DNA of 64,000 bases from Polytrichum commune (taxonomy: Eukaryota > Streptophyta > Polytrichopsida > Polytrichales > Polytrichaceae), in the NCBI GenBank assembly GCA_950295325.1, contig OX485803.1:53211554-53275553 (forward strand), given 5' to 3'. Of the stretch, positions 12,692 to 24,044 are shown one piece after another. The first letter of the stretch is position 1; every line of letters starts with the position of its first letter. A program made the translations under genes and the position numbers. Under the pieces are notes generated by a model, which searched no databases, was not told the DNA's origin, and saw only the letters and a list, made by a program, of their open reading frames with translations.

Positions 12692-13634
12692 AACACTACA
12701 TTCGTTAAATTGAGACTTTTTTTTTGTCTCAAATTGATATATGGACCACAACAACATGAAGTTGCCCAAAACTATATTGTCAACAATCCCAAGATAAATC
12801 ATTGGCCAACATAAGCACATTGGGTAGAGCGCTAGACACCAACTTCATCTACAAAAACACATTGGGTAGAGCACTTGAAACCAACTTCATAAAAGAAATC
12901 ATATAGAATGTTTTCTAATATTAGTATGACCAATAAAATATATACACTACGACCTCCATAGCATCATGTAATAAATGCATATTTATTCAACCCTACAATT
13001 TAGTCCCCCACATAATAATAAGATAAAGTTCATATTTGTTGTGAAATATTCTATATGGATATTCATCCAACCCCAAACTATATAACATTCATAAGTTCAA
13101 CCCAAACTCTACCCTTATTTTAAAGAACACATATATGACTAATATGTGTCTACTATATGAACATTTGAAATTATAATCATGATAACACAATCCTACCAAC
13201 TTCTCATTCAATGTGGCTTGCTCCTTGTGTGATCCAAGCAAGGTTGTCTTTTGCAAAACTTATGTACTTTTGAAGGATGGACATTGATCCACTATGTTTT
13301 TTCCGTGGTCTTCATGTTATGAATATGAAATTTGTATCTATCCAACATGGACCGTGCTCAGAATCCATCTTCCACCAAAAGTTATGGTTTGTATCCCAGC
13401 CTGTGTAATGCTGAATCACATCTTCATTCCGTGCCGTCGGTTGGTAGTATTTCACTTGCATCTGTTAAAAATGAAGGCTAGAAGTTGCAAAATTTGGTTT
13501 GGATAAAGCTCTTACCACCCACAAGGGCTTTACATATCTTTCATCTCGAGGACGCAAAATGAGCATATAACCTTCATGACAATCCATTGCAATACGGAAA
13601 GATGGGGGGAGACGGTTAGTAGGCCGGATGTAAT

Positions 13635-14572
13635 TGTCGCGCACCTCTCCATGAGGAGTGCCCGCAACACCATGGGCACAAGGGGGACCCCGGAGTGACA
13701 CCCGGGACTTGTGGCGCCATTGGTGAGAGGGCCCAAGTACTCTTAGTGTGGGTGAGGGCCCCGGGCATTGAGAACGCCTCTCACCCACGGAGACTAAGAG
13801 TCATGAGGGTAAGGCCATGAGTTATGAATAGCTTATGGCGGCGGAATTCTAGAATGCTAAGGAACACCTCAATTGGAGGTGCAAGCTAGGAGATATGGCT
13901 ATTTGAGTGGGGCGCTGTCCCGGGACAGCACCCTGGGACAGAAGTGACCTGGGAGTGGTGCCCGGGACTGCCAAGGTTTGAAGAGCCATAACTTCCTCAA
14001 TACTTGCCCGAATAGGGCAAGTGAGGGGTCCATCGACATCTACACAAAGAACAGATGATGATAGAGTGGTTGTTTGATAGCATCAGACATCATATGTAGA
14101 AGTTATGGTGGTCTGAAGCTGCTGGGGGGGTTCTAGCCCCAGCGGCTAAAGGAAAATGTCCACTTGGCCCCAACCCTTGTAGAGAGACAAAAGGATACTT
14201 GATGGTGGGGTAAGGGCCCCACCCAAAGTCCTAGAGGCCTATATGGGTGAGGCGGCTTAGCCGACCGACCCCCCCGGAGCATACTTGGCAATGTGCTCCG
14301 GGTAGTTGTAGTGTTGTTTTGGCAAAACGATGATCAACTCAAGAGTGGACTTCCATGGATGGAAGTCCACCTTAGCCATTGGCTACCTACTAAGGGGAGA
14401 GTCCCGAATGTATGAGTAGGAGGGTTTGGTGACCAAGCCATGAGCTTGGAGGTCCGCGATTTTGGAAGCTAACCATGCATGTGCGTGGGATATGCAGGTT
14501 AGTGCTCGTGGCACTTGTTAGGTTGGAAAGGCGGTCAAGCTAAGTTAAGGAAAACTAGCAAGGATTGCGACA
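13635..14572 (+). mobile_element. Solo LTR (same family as the two full elements), 938 bp
   Basis: It begins TGTCGCGCACCTCTCC and ends GGATTGCGACA, matching the 5'-to-3' LTR of the retrotransposon at 42959. The flanks are GTAAT (13630-13634) and ATAAT (14573-14577), a 5-bp target duplication with one substitution. There is no internal region, so it arose by LTR-LTR recombination. It splits the DUF7869 pseudogene between residues matching EVRKEF and YIRPTNR. Many differences from the full-element LTRs indicate an older insertion. Confidence 0.85.
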
Positions 14573-15126
14573 ATAATGGTCATTCATTCAAACTCTTTAC
14601 GAACCTCTCCATTTTCCAAAAGGCTAGCCTCCGAAACTTGTACATCGACACGAGTTTTTGGCCAAAATCCATACCTCAAAGTAACGGGGGTATCATGGTG
14701 AAGGTTTGCCAAGGCAGCATGAACACGTGTCCAAAACTGTATCCAACTCCCGTAACGATGCCAATATGATCCACCAACACCCGCTATCTTCAAAGTCTCC
14801 CAATATTGTATGAAATATGATATGCATTTTATAATATTCTCCAAATTCTTCATGGGTATTGGTTTGCAAGGCCTAGGTTTCCCGTCCGGTAATATCGTCT
14901 TTCCATCCACATCAACATGCCATACAATGAGACCCTCCGGTGGGCTCCAATCTTATATCGTGCACATCAACTTGTATTACATGGCAAGGATATCATCGTC
15001 ACACACGTACAACCAGAATTGTTGTGTCTTTGTATGCCCGATCAACTGGTAAGCTCCACTTCGAATATACGGTTCTATAAATGCCTTGAAGTCGGGCACG
15101 TCCTCGATCATATGGGGGATGACGGA

Positions 15127-16099
15127 TGTCGCAACCCTTGCTAGTCCCCTTAAAAATCTTACCAATTTCCCTTTCTAGCAAAGGTTACGAGTGCTAACCC
15201 TTCTCATACCGCCATGCTAATGGTTAGCTCCTCCTACCCCAGACCTTATAGTTCATAGGAGGGGAACCAACCCTCCTACTTTGCTTTCAGGACTCACCCC
15301 TTAATCGGTAATCCATTCCTAAGATGTGGACTTCCATCCATGGAAGTCCAATCCCATGTTGATCATCGCGTTGCCGGAGCAACACTACAACAACCCGAAC
15401 CATACTAGGCAACTATTACCTCACATTGGGCCAATGCCCATGGACGCCGTGCGTTCGGCCTCGGGTGGGTGAGGCCACACCACCCCACCCATGTAAGCCT
15501 CTAGGACTCTACGCGGGGCCCCTACCCCACCGTCAACCAACCTCTTGTCTCTCCACCAAGAGTTGGGGCCAAGTAGACATTTTCCCTTAGCCGCTGGGCC
15601 TAGAAGCCCCCAACAGCTTCAGACCATCATAATTTCCTTGTATGATGTCTGATGCTAGCAAGCAACCACTCCATCTTCATCTACGCTTCACGTAGATGCC
15701 GCTGGACTCCTCACTTGCCCCATTCAGGCAAGTATTGACGAAGTTATTCCCTTTTGAACCTTGGCAGTCCCGGGAATCACTCCCAGGCACTGCTGTACCA
15801 GGGCGTTGTCCCAGGACAGCGCCCCACTCAAATGGCCATAACTCCTAGCTCACACCTCCGATTGAGGTGTTCTTGAGCGTTCTAGAATCACCACGCCATG
15901 AGCTACGCGTAGCTTTTGGCCTTATCCTCATGCCTCCTAGTCTCCGTGGGTGGGAGGCGTTCCCAACGCCCGGGGCCCTCACCCACACTAGGATCACTTG
16001 GGCCCTCTCACCAACGGCGCCACAAGTCCCGGGGGTCACTCCAGGGTCCCCCTTATGCCCATGGTGTTTCAGGCACTCCTCATGCAGAGGTACGCGACA
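15127..16099 (-). mobile_element. Solo LTR, inverted, 973 bp
   Basis: It begins TGTCGCAACCCTTGCTAG and ends TACGCGACA, the reverse complement of the family LTR. The flanks ACGGA (15122-15126) and ACGGG (16100-16104) are a near-perfect 5-bp target duplication. It interrupts the DUF7869 pseudogene just after the IPHMIEDVP segment. It belongs to the same family as the retrotransposons in element B but sits in an older host copy. Confidence 0.85.
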
Positions 16100-16248
16100 A
16101 CGGGAATGTTCACCAAATTCATGTATGACTTCATCAACAATGGGATTGTTGGAAAATCCTCCTCTCACAACTTTATGCTCCACTGTCCAAAAGATGCATC
16201 AATATCATCGTGCATGTGGCCTATCAAAGGAAAAGATACAAACACCTC

Positions 16249-16684
16249 ATTGTCATGGTCTGCGGCGTTGGCAGCCGCACCTTATTAGTAGGATTTCATC
16301 CATTTGGATTTGGATGAATAAATTTTAGAAGTTGGAGAGATGTTTTTAAGTGAGGAGCCTCCTCCTTGGTGTGGCATTTTTGCCAAGTCAAGCATTATAA
16401 GTGAATGAGTGGAGAGAGCTTGTGTGAGGTGAAGATTGCATGTTTTTGTAATAAATTTTGAGTTATTCTTCCCCTACTTACACTTTTGGATTTTTCGTGG
16501 TAGAGTGAGAGATAACTTGACTCATTGTGTGCATTTGAAGAGAGAATTAAAGATCTTACAAGGGTTTGACTCTCTTCCTTTTCTGTGAAGGTGTGTTGTT
16601 TATGTGTGTTTTTGCCATGTTTTAGTTGTATTTATTAATGTTGATTGGTACTCGAGATGCAATGACACACGATCGCTATTTACA
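16249..16684. mobile_element. ~430-bp insertion in the DUF7869 pseudogene, unclassified
   Basis: Comparison with 33585-33615 of the intact gene shows that the coding sequence stops near 16249 and resumes near 16684, with about 430 bp of unrelated sequence between. The insert starts near TGTCATGG (16251) and has ATGACA near its far end (16662-16667), a short inverted match. A decayed minus-strand intron is the alternative, but the intact copy has no intron here. Confidence 0.4.
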
Positions 16685-18768
16685 TGAAATCCTTAAAAAT
16701 GCCTTTCGCAACCAACAATGACCAATATGCAAAATTATATATATTTTTATTGTCTTTTGCACAATTGTCCAATTGGACACGCATAATTGGGGGTAATTTC
16801 ATGGCAAACACGGGTTCATTAGGTGGCTCCGGCAACGAATGCAAGCATACATCTTTTTCATCCAACACCGCTTCATATAGAGGTATTGGCCTTATATTTT
16901 CAAATAACAATCTTAACAAATAGGACGGCGGTTTCTCCAAATCACGTAAAATCCTTGCAAATGACCCTATCATGTGGTTTGAATCTGCCGGATACAAATC
17001 TAGAACATATTAATGAGCAAACTTGACATCTCCGTGTCCATGTGCAATCATTCCAGCAATGCCAACCCATGGTATTAATATTCATCTATAAATATTCCAT
17101 TTTATGAACATCTATGTCTCCAAGTACAACATGGAAAAAACAAAGTTATGTTTAGGGTAGGCGACGAAATTGTTTCCAAATTTACTTGCGATCGATACAA
17201 GTAACTTAATTCATGAGTGGTTTTTATTCGATTTGCAAAACATGATGAGGTTGTTTTGTCATGGATGATTGTAAGGACCTCCAAGGGCCTTGAGATGGAC
17301 AAAGCTCTATTTGTGTAGTAATCATTACGGTGTGCCTCTTGTATGTTCACATGCTTGAAATAGTTCAATTGATGTATTGCATAGGACTCGGTACCCATCG
17401 TGTGTGCATACCAAAGGCGCTACAACTTCTCGCAATTGGAATACCGGACAATTTTTTTGCCCCATCTTTTGGTAATGTATTGGTTAAAATTTGCTTTCTT
17501 GATTGCACTCGATTTTGACAACGAAATTGGCTCCAAACCGGCCTTCTCGCCAACTACATTTGCATCCAACAATATGTCTTTCCATTTTGTGTCTGTGGGA
17601 AGAACCTTCTCCACAACCTTTTCACCGGTTGCGAGTGTGTGTGTTTTGTGCGGCATTGCATCGGCAAGGGGAACAATAATGGTCGCTAGAGTGGCAGTTG
17701 TTTGCCTTGTGGCTTCCCTAGGTTTCTTTTAACCCATGTTCTCATGGTGACGAGACTAACGGCCTTCCTTGGCATATGCGGCTTGTCTATAAAATTCCAT
17801 ATTCAACACACTGTGAATGATGTACCATGTTGTATAACACACGTCTGTTTTCAAGGGTGATTACCTTGCAATCCGTCCTGTTCAAATGTATTGTCCTATG
17901 GACATCAAGTGTTTTAGTGGATCTTAGACGGAATCCCCTAAGCCATATTTCTTTGTGGATGGCCTTCATTTTATCCCTTGGGAATAATTGGCAACAACGA
18001 TGCACACAACAATCCTTTGTGGCAACTTCTCTAATAACTCTTCATAGAACAACCTTTGACGTTTACATTCATTTGCAGACGCAGTAGGACGTGCCAATGT
18101 CTCGTACTTTCGTTGACCTTTGCGTGGCCGCATGTTTGTTTGAAGCTCCTTTTGGATTTGCATGTGTCATCGCTCCTGTTCACCCAAGCTAACTCCAATC
18201 GTGACAATCCTCAATGGCCACCTGCGGAGGGAGAACCTATGAAGGATCCACCTCGGAATGAACGAGTGACTCCAATATGACAACCTCAACATCCTTGATG
18301 CCAAACGGGTTTTCATCAATGCAATCTTATGACTGGGTATTATAACAAATACCCTCCGCCACAACAACTCCACTATCATTAACAATCATCCCGCACATTC
18401 AACAATGAGACACAATGGTACGGAAGTTGAAGGTAAATCCAAATGATCTTCCTTTGTAATGTCCTTCATTGTAGCCTCCCCAACATTGTCTAGCTTATCC
18501 TTAGATTCAGATAGCCAAGTGGCCATGTCCTCAGAGGAGAAATCTCCTCTTTCACTAAATCCATGCATGGTGCTTATATACATGCACATTGAACCTTGTC
18601 AAAGATTGGACACAATTTTATGGTTCAAATGTAAAATATTGAAAATGTATCATGTAATGACCAATCAGAACCCTAAACCCTGACACATGTCTATATGACT
18701 ACTATGTCATTGCAGATCGTAAGGATTGGGTCATGTGATGGACACACTGTCATTACAGTGCGGCAACA

Positions 18769-19153
18769 ATGTGGACAATGGGTTTGGGTCGACCGATCCA
18801 AACCCTGTGGCAGGACAGGTTCAAGGTCATCCTTAGTATGTCCCCATTGCGGGAAGGGGTTCGGGTCGACTGACCCAAACCTTGTGGAAGGATGGGTTCA
18901 AGGTCATCTTCAGTGCATCCCCATTGCGGGAAGGGCTTCGGGTTGACTGACCCAAATCTTGTGGCAGGATGGGTTCAGGGTCATCTTCAGTTTATTCTTA
19001 GTGTGGGAAGGGGTTTGGGTTGACTGACCCAAACCTTGTGGCAGAATGGGTTCAGGATCATCTTCAGTACATTCTTAGTGTGGGAAGGGGTTTGGGTTGA
19101 CCGACCCAAACCTTGTGGCATGATGGGTTCAGGGTCATTTTCAATACGTCCCC
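18769..19153 (+). repeat. 77-bp tandem repeat, 5 units, each with an internal palindrome
   Basis: Five successive units share the core GGTTTGGGTTGACTGACCC followed by AAACCTTGTGGCA and GGGTTCA(A/G)GGTCATC. Counting one whole unit gives 77 bases. The core is an interrupted palindrome (GGTTTGGGT with ACCCAAACC), so each unit can form a hairpin. The units differ by a few substitutions. No coding role is apparent. Confidence 0.75.
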
Positions 19154-20002
19154 CCACCTAAGCAAATCTTTCGTCCCTCACTGTCCACGTTCCCACTCAA
19201 AAGGGTCACTTGTGCATGCAATTATGGCCGAGACTCCCCTTCTTGGTCTTGCGGAGACATGGCACCTCACCATCGGCTTAGATGGATGTTTAACTGACAC
19301 TAGATGCGACCATCCATGTTACCCCATGCGACCCATTGCTCATCCATGTCGATTATGCCCCAACTGTCCTACGTTCCAACATACGCTAGCCTCCACCAAG
19401 TTGCATTTCCCTTCCTATGTTTATCCATCCCTTTCTCTCCCTTGTTTTGTCCATTTGTAGGTTGCATCCAATTTGATATGAACTCATTATGAGCCCAAAA
19501 TGGTTGCTCATATTTGTTTTATGCTTAGGATATACTTAGAATTGCATTTGGAGTGTTATTGAAACAATTAAAAGTATAAAAAGAGTGAGGCTTGGTGTGG
19601 ATTTATGTTTAGGCCTTAAGCCATTTTGTGTGGTTAAGTAGAGGATTAGTGGCATTAGGGAGTGTTTTGATTAGAGGAGTAGTGTTTGATGAGGCAAGGG
19701 GAAAGGCCTTGGGTTTAAATGTTTGAATTAAAACATGTTCTTGTTGGTTTAGGGGGTGAGGTGTTAGTGGATAGGATAAGGTCCTACTAAGTAGGAAAAT
19801 GTTAAGGGGGTTGTGGTTGTGGGATGCCCTCTCTCCTTCCTTCCCCCTCTCTCTCATTTCTCTCTCTCTTTTCTCTTGTGGGTGTGTGTGGGTGTGTGTT
19901 GTGTAGTGTGGTAGAGAATGTAGTTGATTAGAGGGAGCTTAGAAAATTAGTTTATTAAGGGGACTAAGGCAGCAGCTCACTAAGGTTAGTTGTGACAGCA
20001 AC
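19154..20002. other. Element A interior, no gene seen
   Basis: Noncoding. A polypyrimidine/TG-rich stretch lies at 19830-19900 (CTCTCTCC... followed by GTGTGTGTGGG). The beginning of a minisatellite interrupted by the CACTA element lies at the right edge. Confidence 0.4.
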
Positions 20003-20324
20003 CACTAGTAGAAAATTTTGCGTCCGGATCAACAAAAAAGTGTTGGTCGCGGTTGTTACTTAGGACGCGTTGACCTGGACACTCTGTAACACGGTTTTGT
20101 TGATCTGTTCTGTTGATCTGGTCATCAAAAGTTTACCAACAAAATAAAAATAAAAATAAAAATAAAAATCAATTTTTTTACTTTCCGGATTTTCCGGAAA
20201 ATTTTATATTTTACGGCCTGGATGTTCGGGCAAAAAAAATTAATTTCAGACTACTACCACAGCACAAACTACGTCCCCATCAACTCCAACATACTCGCCT
20301 AGGCTTGCTAGGCTAGGTTAGAGG

Positions 20325-20405
20325 TCATAGTTGCGGGCCAAGGGATTGGAACCCCCAACCTTGGGCTTCCCAACTTGGTGGTTCTAACCACCAAGTCAAC
20401 ACACT
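20325..20405 (-). repeat. tRNA-related (SINE-like) module
   Basis: On the minus strand the sequence has an A-box-like ACTTGGTGGTTAGAA and, 30-40 bases on, a B-box-like GGGGGTTCCAATCCC, spaced as in tRNA-derived SINE heads. It does not fold as a complete tRNA and has no clear acceptor stem. It lies inside the CACTA element. It may be a SINE remnant or chance resemblance. Confidence 0.35.
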
Positions 20406-20929
20406 TTCTTGATATAAAGGGAGTGCTTTAAACCCTTTTATAGTGCACCCTCCATAAATGTTACACCTATAAGTGTTAACCCTCTCTAAATGTTAACTTT
20501 CTTCTACTCCCCACATATTGCACACTATAAATGTTAAACGTGTTAATTGTTAACAAAATGGTACTCCCTTCTTTGTAAATTTAACTTTATAAATGTTAAC
20601 AAATGAAATACAACCATGAGGTGGATGATAAAGACTACACATTCAATTACCAAAGAACCATTGATTCATACTTTACCCATGATATGTAAACTTGATATTG
20701 AAATAAAGTTTTAATTGGGTTTGCAATTTTATGAATGGTATTCTCTCACAAGCACTCTTCACAATTGCTTATATTTATAAATGTTAAGATTTGTATATTG
20801 CTCAAAAAAATAATTTTATGATTGTTAGATGTTAACACCTTTATAAATGTTAACTTTGATCCACTCCCGGAGGTTAACATTTATAGAGGGTAGACTGTAT
20901 GTGAGGAACACTTCAAACCTATTTACAAT

Positions 20930-21440
20930 ATATTTTGATATATACTATTTAAATAAATTTTTAGTATATACGTATATCCTAAAATAGATTATTTATGTAT
21001 ATTATGAAATATACTATTTATGTGTTTTTGACACATACTATTTACGTATATTTTGACATGTTCTATATACATATATTCTGAAATGTAGTATTTACTTATA
21101 TTCTAAAATATAATATTAACATATCTTCAAAAATATACTAAAAATAATATATTGCAAGTTATACTATAAATAATGTATTTCAGAATACACTATTTATAGT
21201 ATAATATATCATATCATATTTTTAATATATTGCAGATTGTACTATTTATAGTATATTTTAAACTATACTATTTTAAGTATATTACAGATTATACTATTTA
21301 TACTATGTTATGTAATATACTATTTATACTTTATTATGTAATATACTATTTATAATATAATCTGCATACACTATTTATAGTATACCCTGCACTATATTAT
21401 TTATAGTATAATCTGCAATATATTATTTACAGTATTTAGT
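20930..21440. repeat. AT-rich palindromic array
   Basis: About 500 bp made of variants of TATACTATTTATAGTATA and ATATACTATTTA(C/T)GTATAT spaced 25-35 bp apart inside the CACTA element. The motif is self-complementary. Confidence 0.6.
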
Positions 21441-21712
21441 AGTATTCAAGATTCCAAAAGATTCCAAAGGTTTAAAAAGATTTCAAAATACTCGAATTTT
21501 TTTCCAAAAGGATAATGGAATATTCTAAAGATTCTAATTTTACGTGAGTTTTGTTGATTTGGCCATTGTACTACTCGAATCAACAAAAAGTAGGCACCAA
21601 ACTGTTGGTTTTGGCAAGAAGTTACAAATTCAGTGAAATAGGTCATTGCAGTGCCCAAATCAACACAAATCTGTTGATTTTCTGTTGATTTGGTCATGAT
21701 TTTCTAGTAGTG

Positions 21713-22066
21713 AACTGGGACGAAGGGTAGCCGAGACAGCAACTGGGACGAAGGATGGTTGAACCAGCAGCTTGCTAAGGGTCATGCGACAGTAGCTTAG
21801 ACGAAGGATGGCTGAACCAACAGCTTGCTAAGGGTGCTGCGACAGTAGCTTAGACGAGGGATAGCTGAACCAGCAGCTTGCTAAGGGTGCTGCGACAATA
21901 ACTGGGACTAAGGGTGTTGCGGCAGTAACTGGGACTAAGGGTGTTGTGACAATAACCGGGACTAAGGGTGCTGCGACAGTAACTGGGACTAAGGGTAGTC
22001 GAGACAGTAGCTGGGACTAAGGGAAGCTGAGACAACAGCTATACTACGGAGCAGCTGGACTAAGGG
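21713..22066 (+). repeat. Minisatellite, ~27-bp and ~53-bp higher-order units
   Basis: Repeats of the type GCGACAATAACTGGGACTAA + GGGTGTT (27 bp) occupy 21890-22020. Longer variants containing GCTTAGACGAAGGATGGCTGAACC lie at 21770-21890. The CACTA element is inserted near its left edge, since 19990-20002 also reads as the start of this array. Confidence 0.7.
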
Positions 22067-22330
22067 GTAGTTAGAATGATGGGTTAGCTAGGTAGTTAGC
22101 TATCCGTGTAATCGGGGGTGTAATCGTGTGGGAAGTTGATAGAGGGTGTGAAGATAGTACCAATAAAGAAAAGCGTTTATCAACGCTTGTACTCATAATA
22201 TGGAATAAATTGGTGTGACCCAAGTTATGTGTGATGTCATGGGGATGAATGACGGAGGAAAAGTAAACTAGGATGAATATGAATGTGATCGCCATACCCT
22301 CACCCGGACTAGGACGCTTAAGGGTGGGCG
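22067..22330. other. Spacer within element A, no gene seen
   Basis: No supported feature between the minisatellite and the terminal-module remnant. Confidence 0.4.
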
Positions 22331-22441
22331 GTTTGGCCTCACACTCATTCCAAAAGGCTCCTTATTCATCGAATTGGAGCATTTCAATGCACTATGTAGA
22401 AGTGTGAGGCGATTTTCTTCCCAAATGACATCTTATAAAAT

Positions 22442-22666
22442 TTGTCCTCCTATAATGCGGGTTTTTGTTGGCCTCCTAAATGTATCATGGTGGGCCCTCG
22501 TCCCAATCTTGGCTACAGCCGTGAAGCAAAGATTTTCCAGAACATGGAGGGGACGCGAGCAAAAGAAGTGGAGGCGAAAGAAAAAGAAACGACGGTGAGA
22601 GAAATAAAAGCGGCGGCCAAAGGCAAGAAGGCCACCATCAACATAGAAATGATTGCACATAAGTAG
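22442..22666 (+). pseudogene. Remnant of the terminal module of the element-B large gene
   Basis: In one plus-strand frame the sequence reads SYNAG...C...GYSREAKIFQNMEG followed by a Lys/Glu-rich tail. This matches the C-terminus encoded at 61915-62083 (SYNSGARPETC...GYSRGPEIFRAMEA then a Lys-rich tail), with the same spacing. Upstream frames are broken. It lies about 320 bp from the right inverted end of element A, as its counterpart lies about 390 bp from the right end of element B. This shared position is key evidence that A and B are one family. Confidence 0.6.
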
Positions 22667-23411
22667 GCTTAGATCAGGTCTCACTATCCAACAATGATTA
22701 TGTAGTGCTCGTTTGCTACTTAATTTCTTTGACCAAACCTTTTTTTTTCTATTTGTATGAATATATTTTTTCTCCTTCAATATTGTCTCCGGTTTCGGTT
22801 GTCCACACAAACCATCTTAATTGGGTTATTATTTTTATTGTGCCCTTCATTCGCCAATCTTAAATGTGCGCATGTTTGAGTTTCACACACTAGTCTCCAA
22901 TGTTTTTTGATTCATCTTATGTTCTTATACATATAAATGTCTCAAAATGCTCAAAAAGTCTCAAATTACCGAATATAGTGTTTGTTAAAATTACGTCATG
23001 ACAAATGGGTGTCAAGCATATACGGGTGGACAAGCGAATATCTAAGTCGGTTAGAACTTTGCAAAATACTTGTAGAAAATTCAATTCAACAAAATGTGTA
23101 GAAAAGTATGCCCACATGTAACATGCGGAGTGGAAGTTAGTATCCATCATCAACTTGAAAAAATGAATAAAAAAAGATTCAGTAATAATGGAGATACAAA
23201 AAAATAGTCATAAACCTTAATCTTAATAAACCCAGAAATGTAGAAATTAAAACAATTAAAACAGTAGAAGAAAACTTTGATGAAACAATAAGAAAATAAA
23301 TCGTCACGAGGTGTGCACAGGGGCCCGGATACTCGTGATGCTCTTGCAGGAGTCTTGATTGTTAAGCAACAATGGCCCAGGATCTTTCCCAACACTTGAG
23401 TCTCACGTTTC

Positions 23412-23628
23412 CCTCGGTGTCCGGGCAGATTTTTGGGGATAATCGGTCAACATCCCAGTGTTTCCAAGTCCACCTGGGTACATGTTGACATCTTCTGGTT
23501 TTTCTTTGAGATTTATTCCACAGATTCTTCTGAAATGATCGATAATTCTCCTGAAGTCTTGAACTTCAACCGCTGTTTTCTCAAACTCAACCGGTTCATC
23601 TGTTACTACCGATTGGTTCTCCCCGTTC
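23412..23628 (-). mobile_element. Degenerate ~220-bp element, copy at the duplicated site
   Basis: Same position within the duplication as 2152-2376 and related to 27266-27490. Shared words include GCAGATTTTTGGGGATAA, CATGTTGACATCTTCTGG and AACCGGTTCATCTGTTAC. Confidence 0.5.
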
Positions 23629-24044
23629 ATTGGTTTCCCGGGCCAGCTTAGAGCGTCCTTGGGGCTAACTTACCTGATAATAATCTGGCTTCTTGTCTAC
23701 CAGTTACAGGAGTTAGCGAAGAGTGATTTCTTGTAACTTTACCACTGAGTCATTGCCAGGTGATGCATGCAATTTAGAAATATGATGCAGGTAATCCTTG
23801 TATGTAAGTTGGTATGGTAGGAGTTTCTTTGAGATGCGTAATTTGGTGATCACATATTGAGGCGCGGTTCATGAACTAGACTACCAGATTACTCCATGAG
23901 CGCCACAATTTAATTTATTCTGGATCTCCTATGTAATTGGGTCCTGCATTTAGTGATGCCAGGGTTCTGTGGACCATCCACTACAGTTGGTCATCTCCGT
24001 CACAATTCACTTGAAGCTACAAATCTCATCTGCTTAGATTCAAT

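Larger units (their letters stand above)
13465..18589 (-). pseudogene. Broken DUF7869-type (putative transposase) gene of element A
   Basis: Reading from right to left, pieces match the intact gene at 32438-35744 in order. These are 18589-17787 (Cys/basic N-terminal part, CCQLFPR motif), 17656-17420 (PHKTHTLATGEKVV), 17398-17102 (IGTESYAIHQ, IQEAHR, IHDK), 16997-16680 (QLDNCAKDNKN core), 16250-16105, 15165-14977 (IPHMIEDVPDFKAFI), 14910-14584 (GFWPKT) and 13634-13465 (FRIAMDCHEGY). Frameshifts and stops are spread throughout. Two solo LTRs and a further insert at about 16249-16684 interrupt it. This is a dead copy. The QLDN and NK residues are still readable, but the GHTHDDID box is disrupted. 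Confidence 0.8.
20003..21712. mobile_element. Nonautonomous CACTA (En/Spm-type) element, 1710 bp
   Basis: The left end is CACTAGTAGAAAATTTTG; the right end on the other strand is CACTACTAGAAAATCATG. CACTA termini of this form are typical of the En/Spm superfamily. The flanking 3-bp duplication AAC is exact (20000-20002 and 21713-21715). Removing the element and one AAC restores the minisatellite phrase GACAGCAACTGGGACGAAGG. Words of the type TGTTGAT(C/T)TGGTCAT recur near both ends (20090-20130; 21545-21700), matching the subterminal repeats these transposases bind. There is no transposase frame; the interior is AT-rich repeat and spacer. Confidence 0.85.
12692..22982. mobile_element. Element A: decayed DUF7869-type DNA transposon-like unit
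   Basis: The left end (12692) reads AACACTACATTCG then GAGACTTTTT. The right end read on the minus strand from 22982 is AACACTATATTCGG then GAGACTTTTT. Further inside, each end has a second TCTCAAA/TTTGAGAC word. Between them lie a broken minus-strand DUF7869-type gene on the left and a plus-strand remnant of the terminal module of element B's large gene on the right, the same order as in element B. The unit is 10.3 kb, including two solo LTRs and one CACTA element. A target duplication is not clear: TTAATATT on the left and TTAAAATT two bases beyond the right end are only suggestive. Confidence 0.65.

Noticed and set aside
12814-12885. tRNA-like GGGTAGAGCGCTAGAC phrases
   Set aside because: No B box or acceptor stem; it is a local duplication only.
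15845-16328. Open frames of 100-150 codons on both strands in the LTRs (also at 13465-13788, 42871-43191, 49167-49505, 52447-52785, 58519-58809)
   Set aside because: They recur wherever the LTR occurs, in several frames and on both strands; GC-rich LTR sequence gives chance open frames, not genes.
20940-21440. Replication origin in the AT-rich palindromic block
   Set aside because: AT richness and self-complementarity alone are not evidence of an origin in a plant nuclear genome; it fits simple repeat expansion inside the CACTA element.
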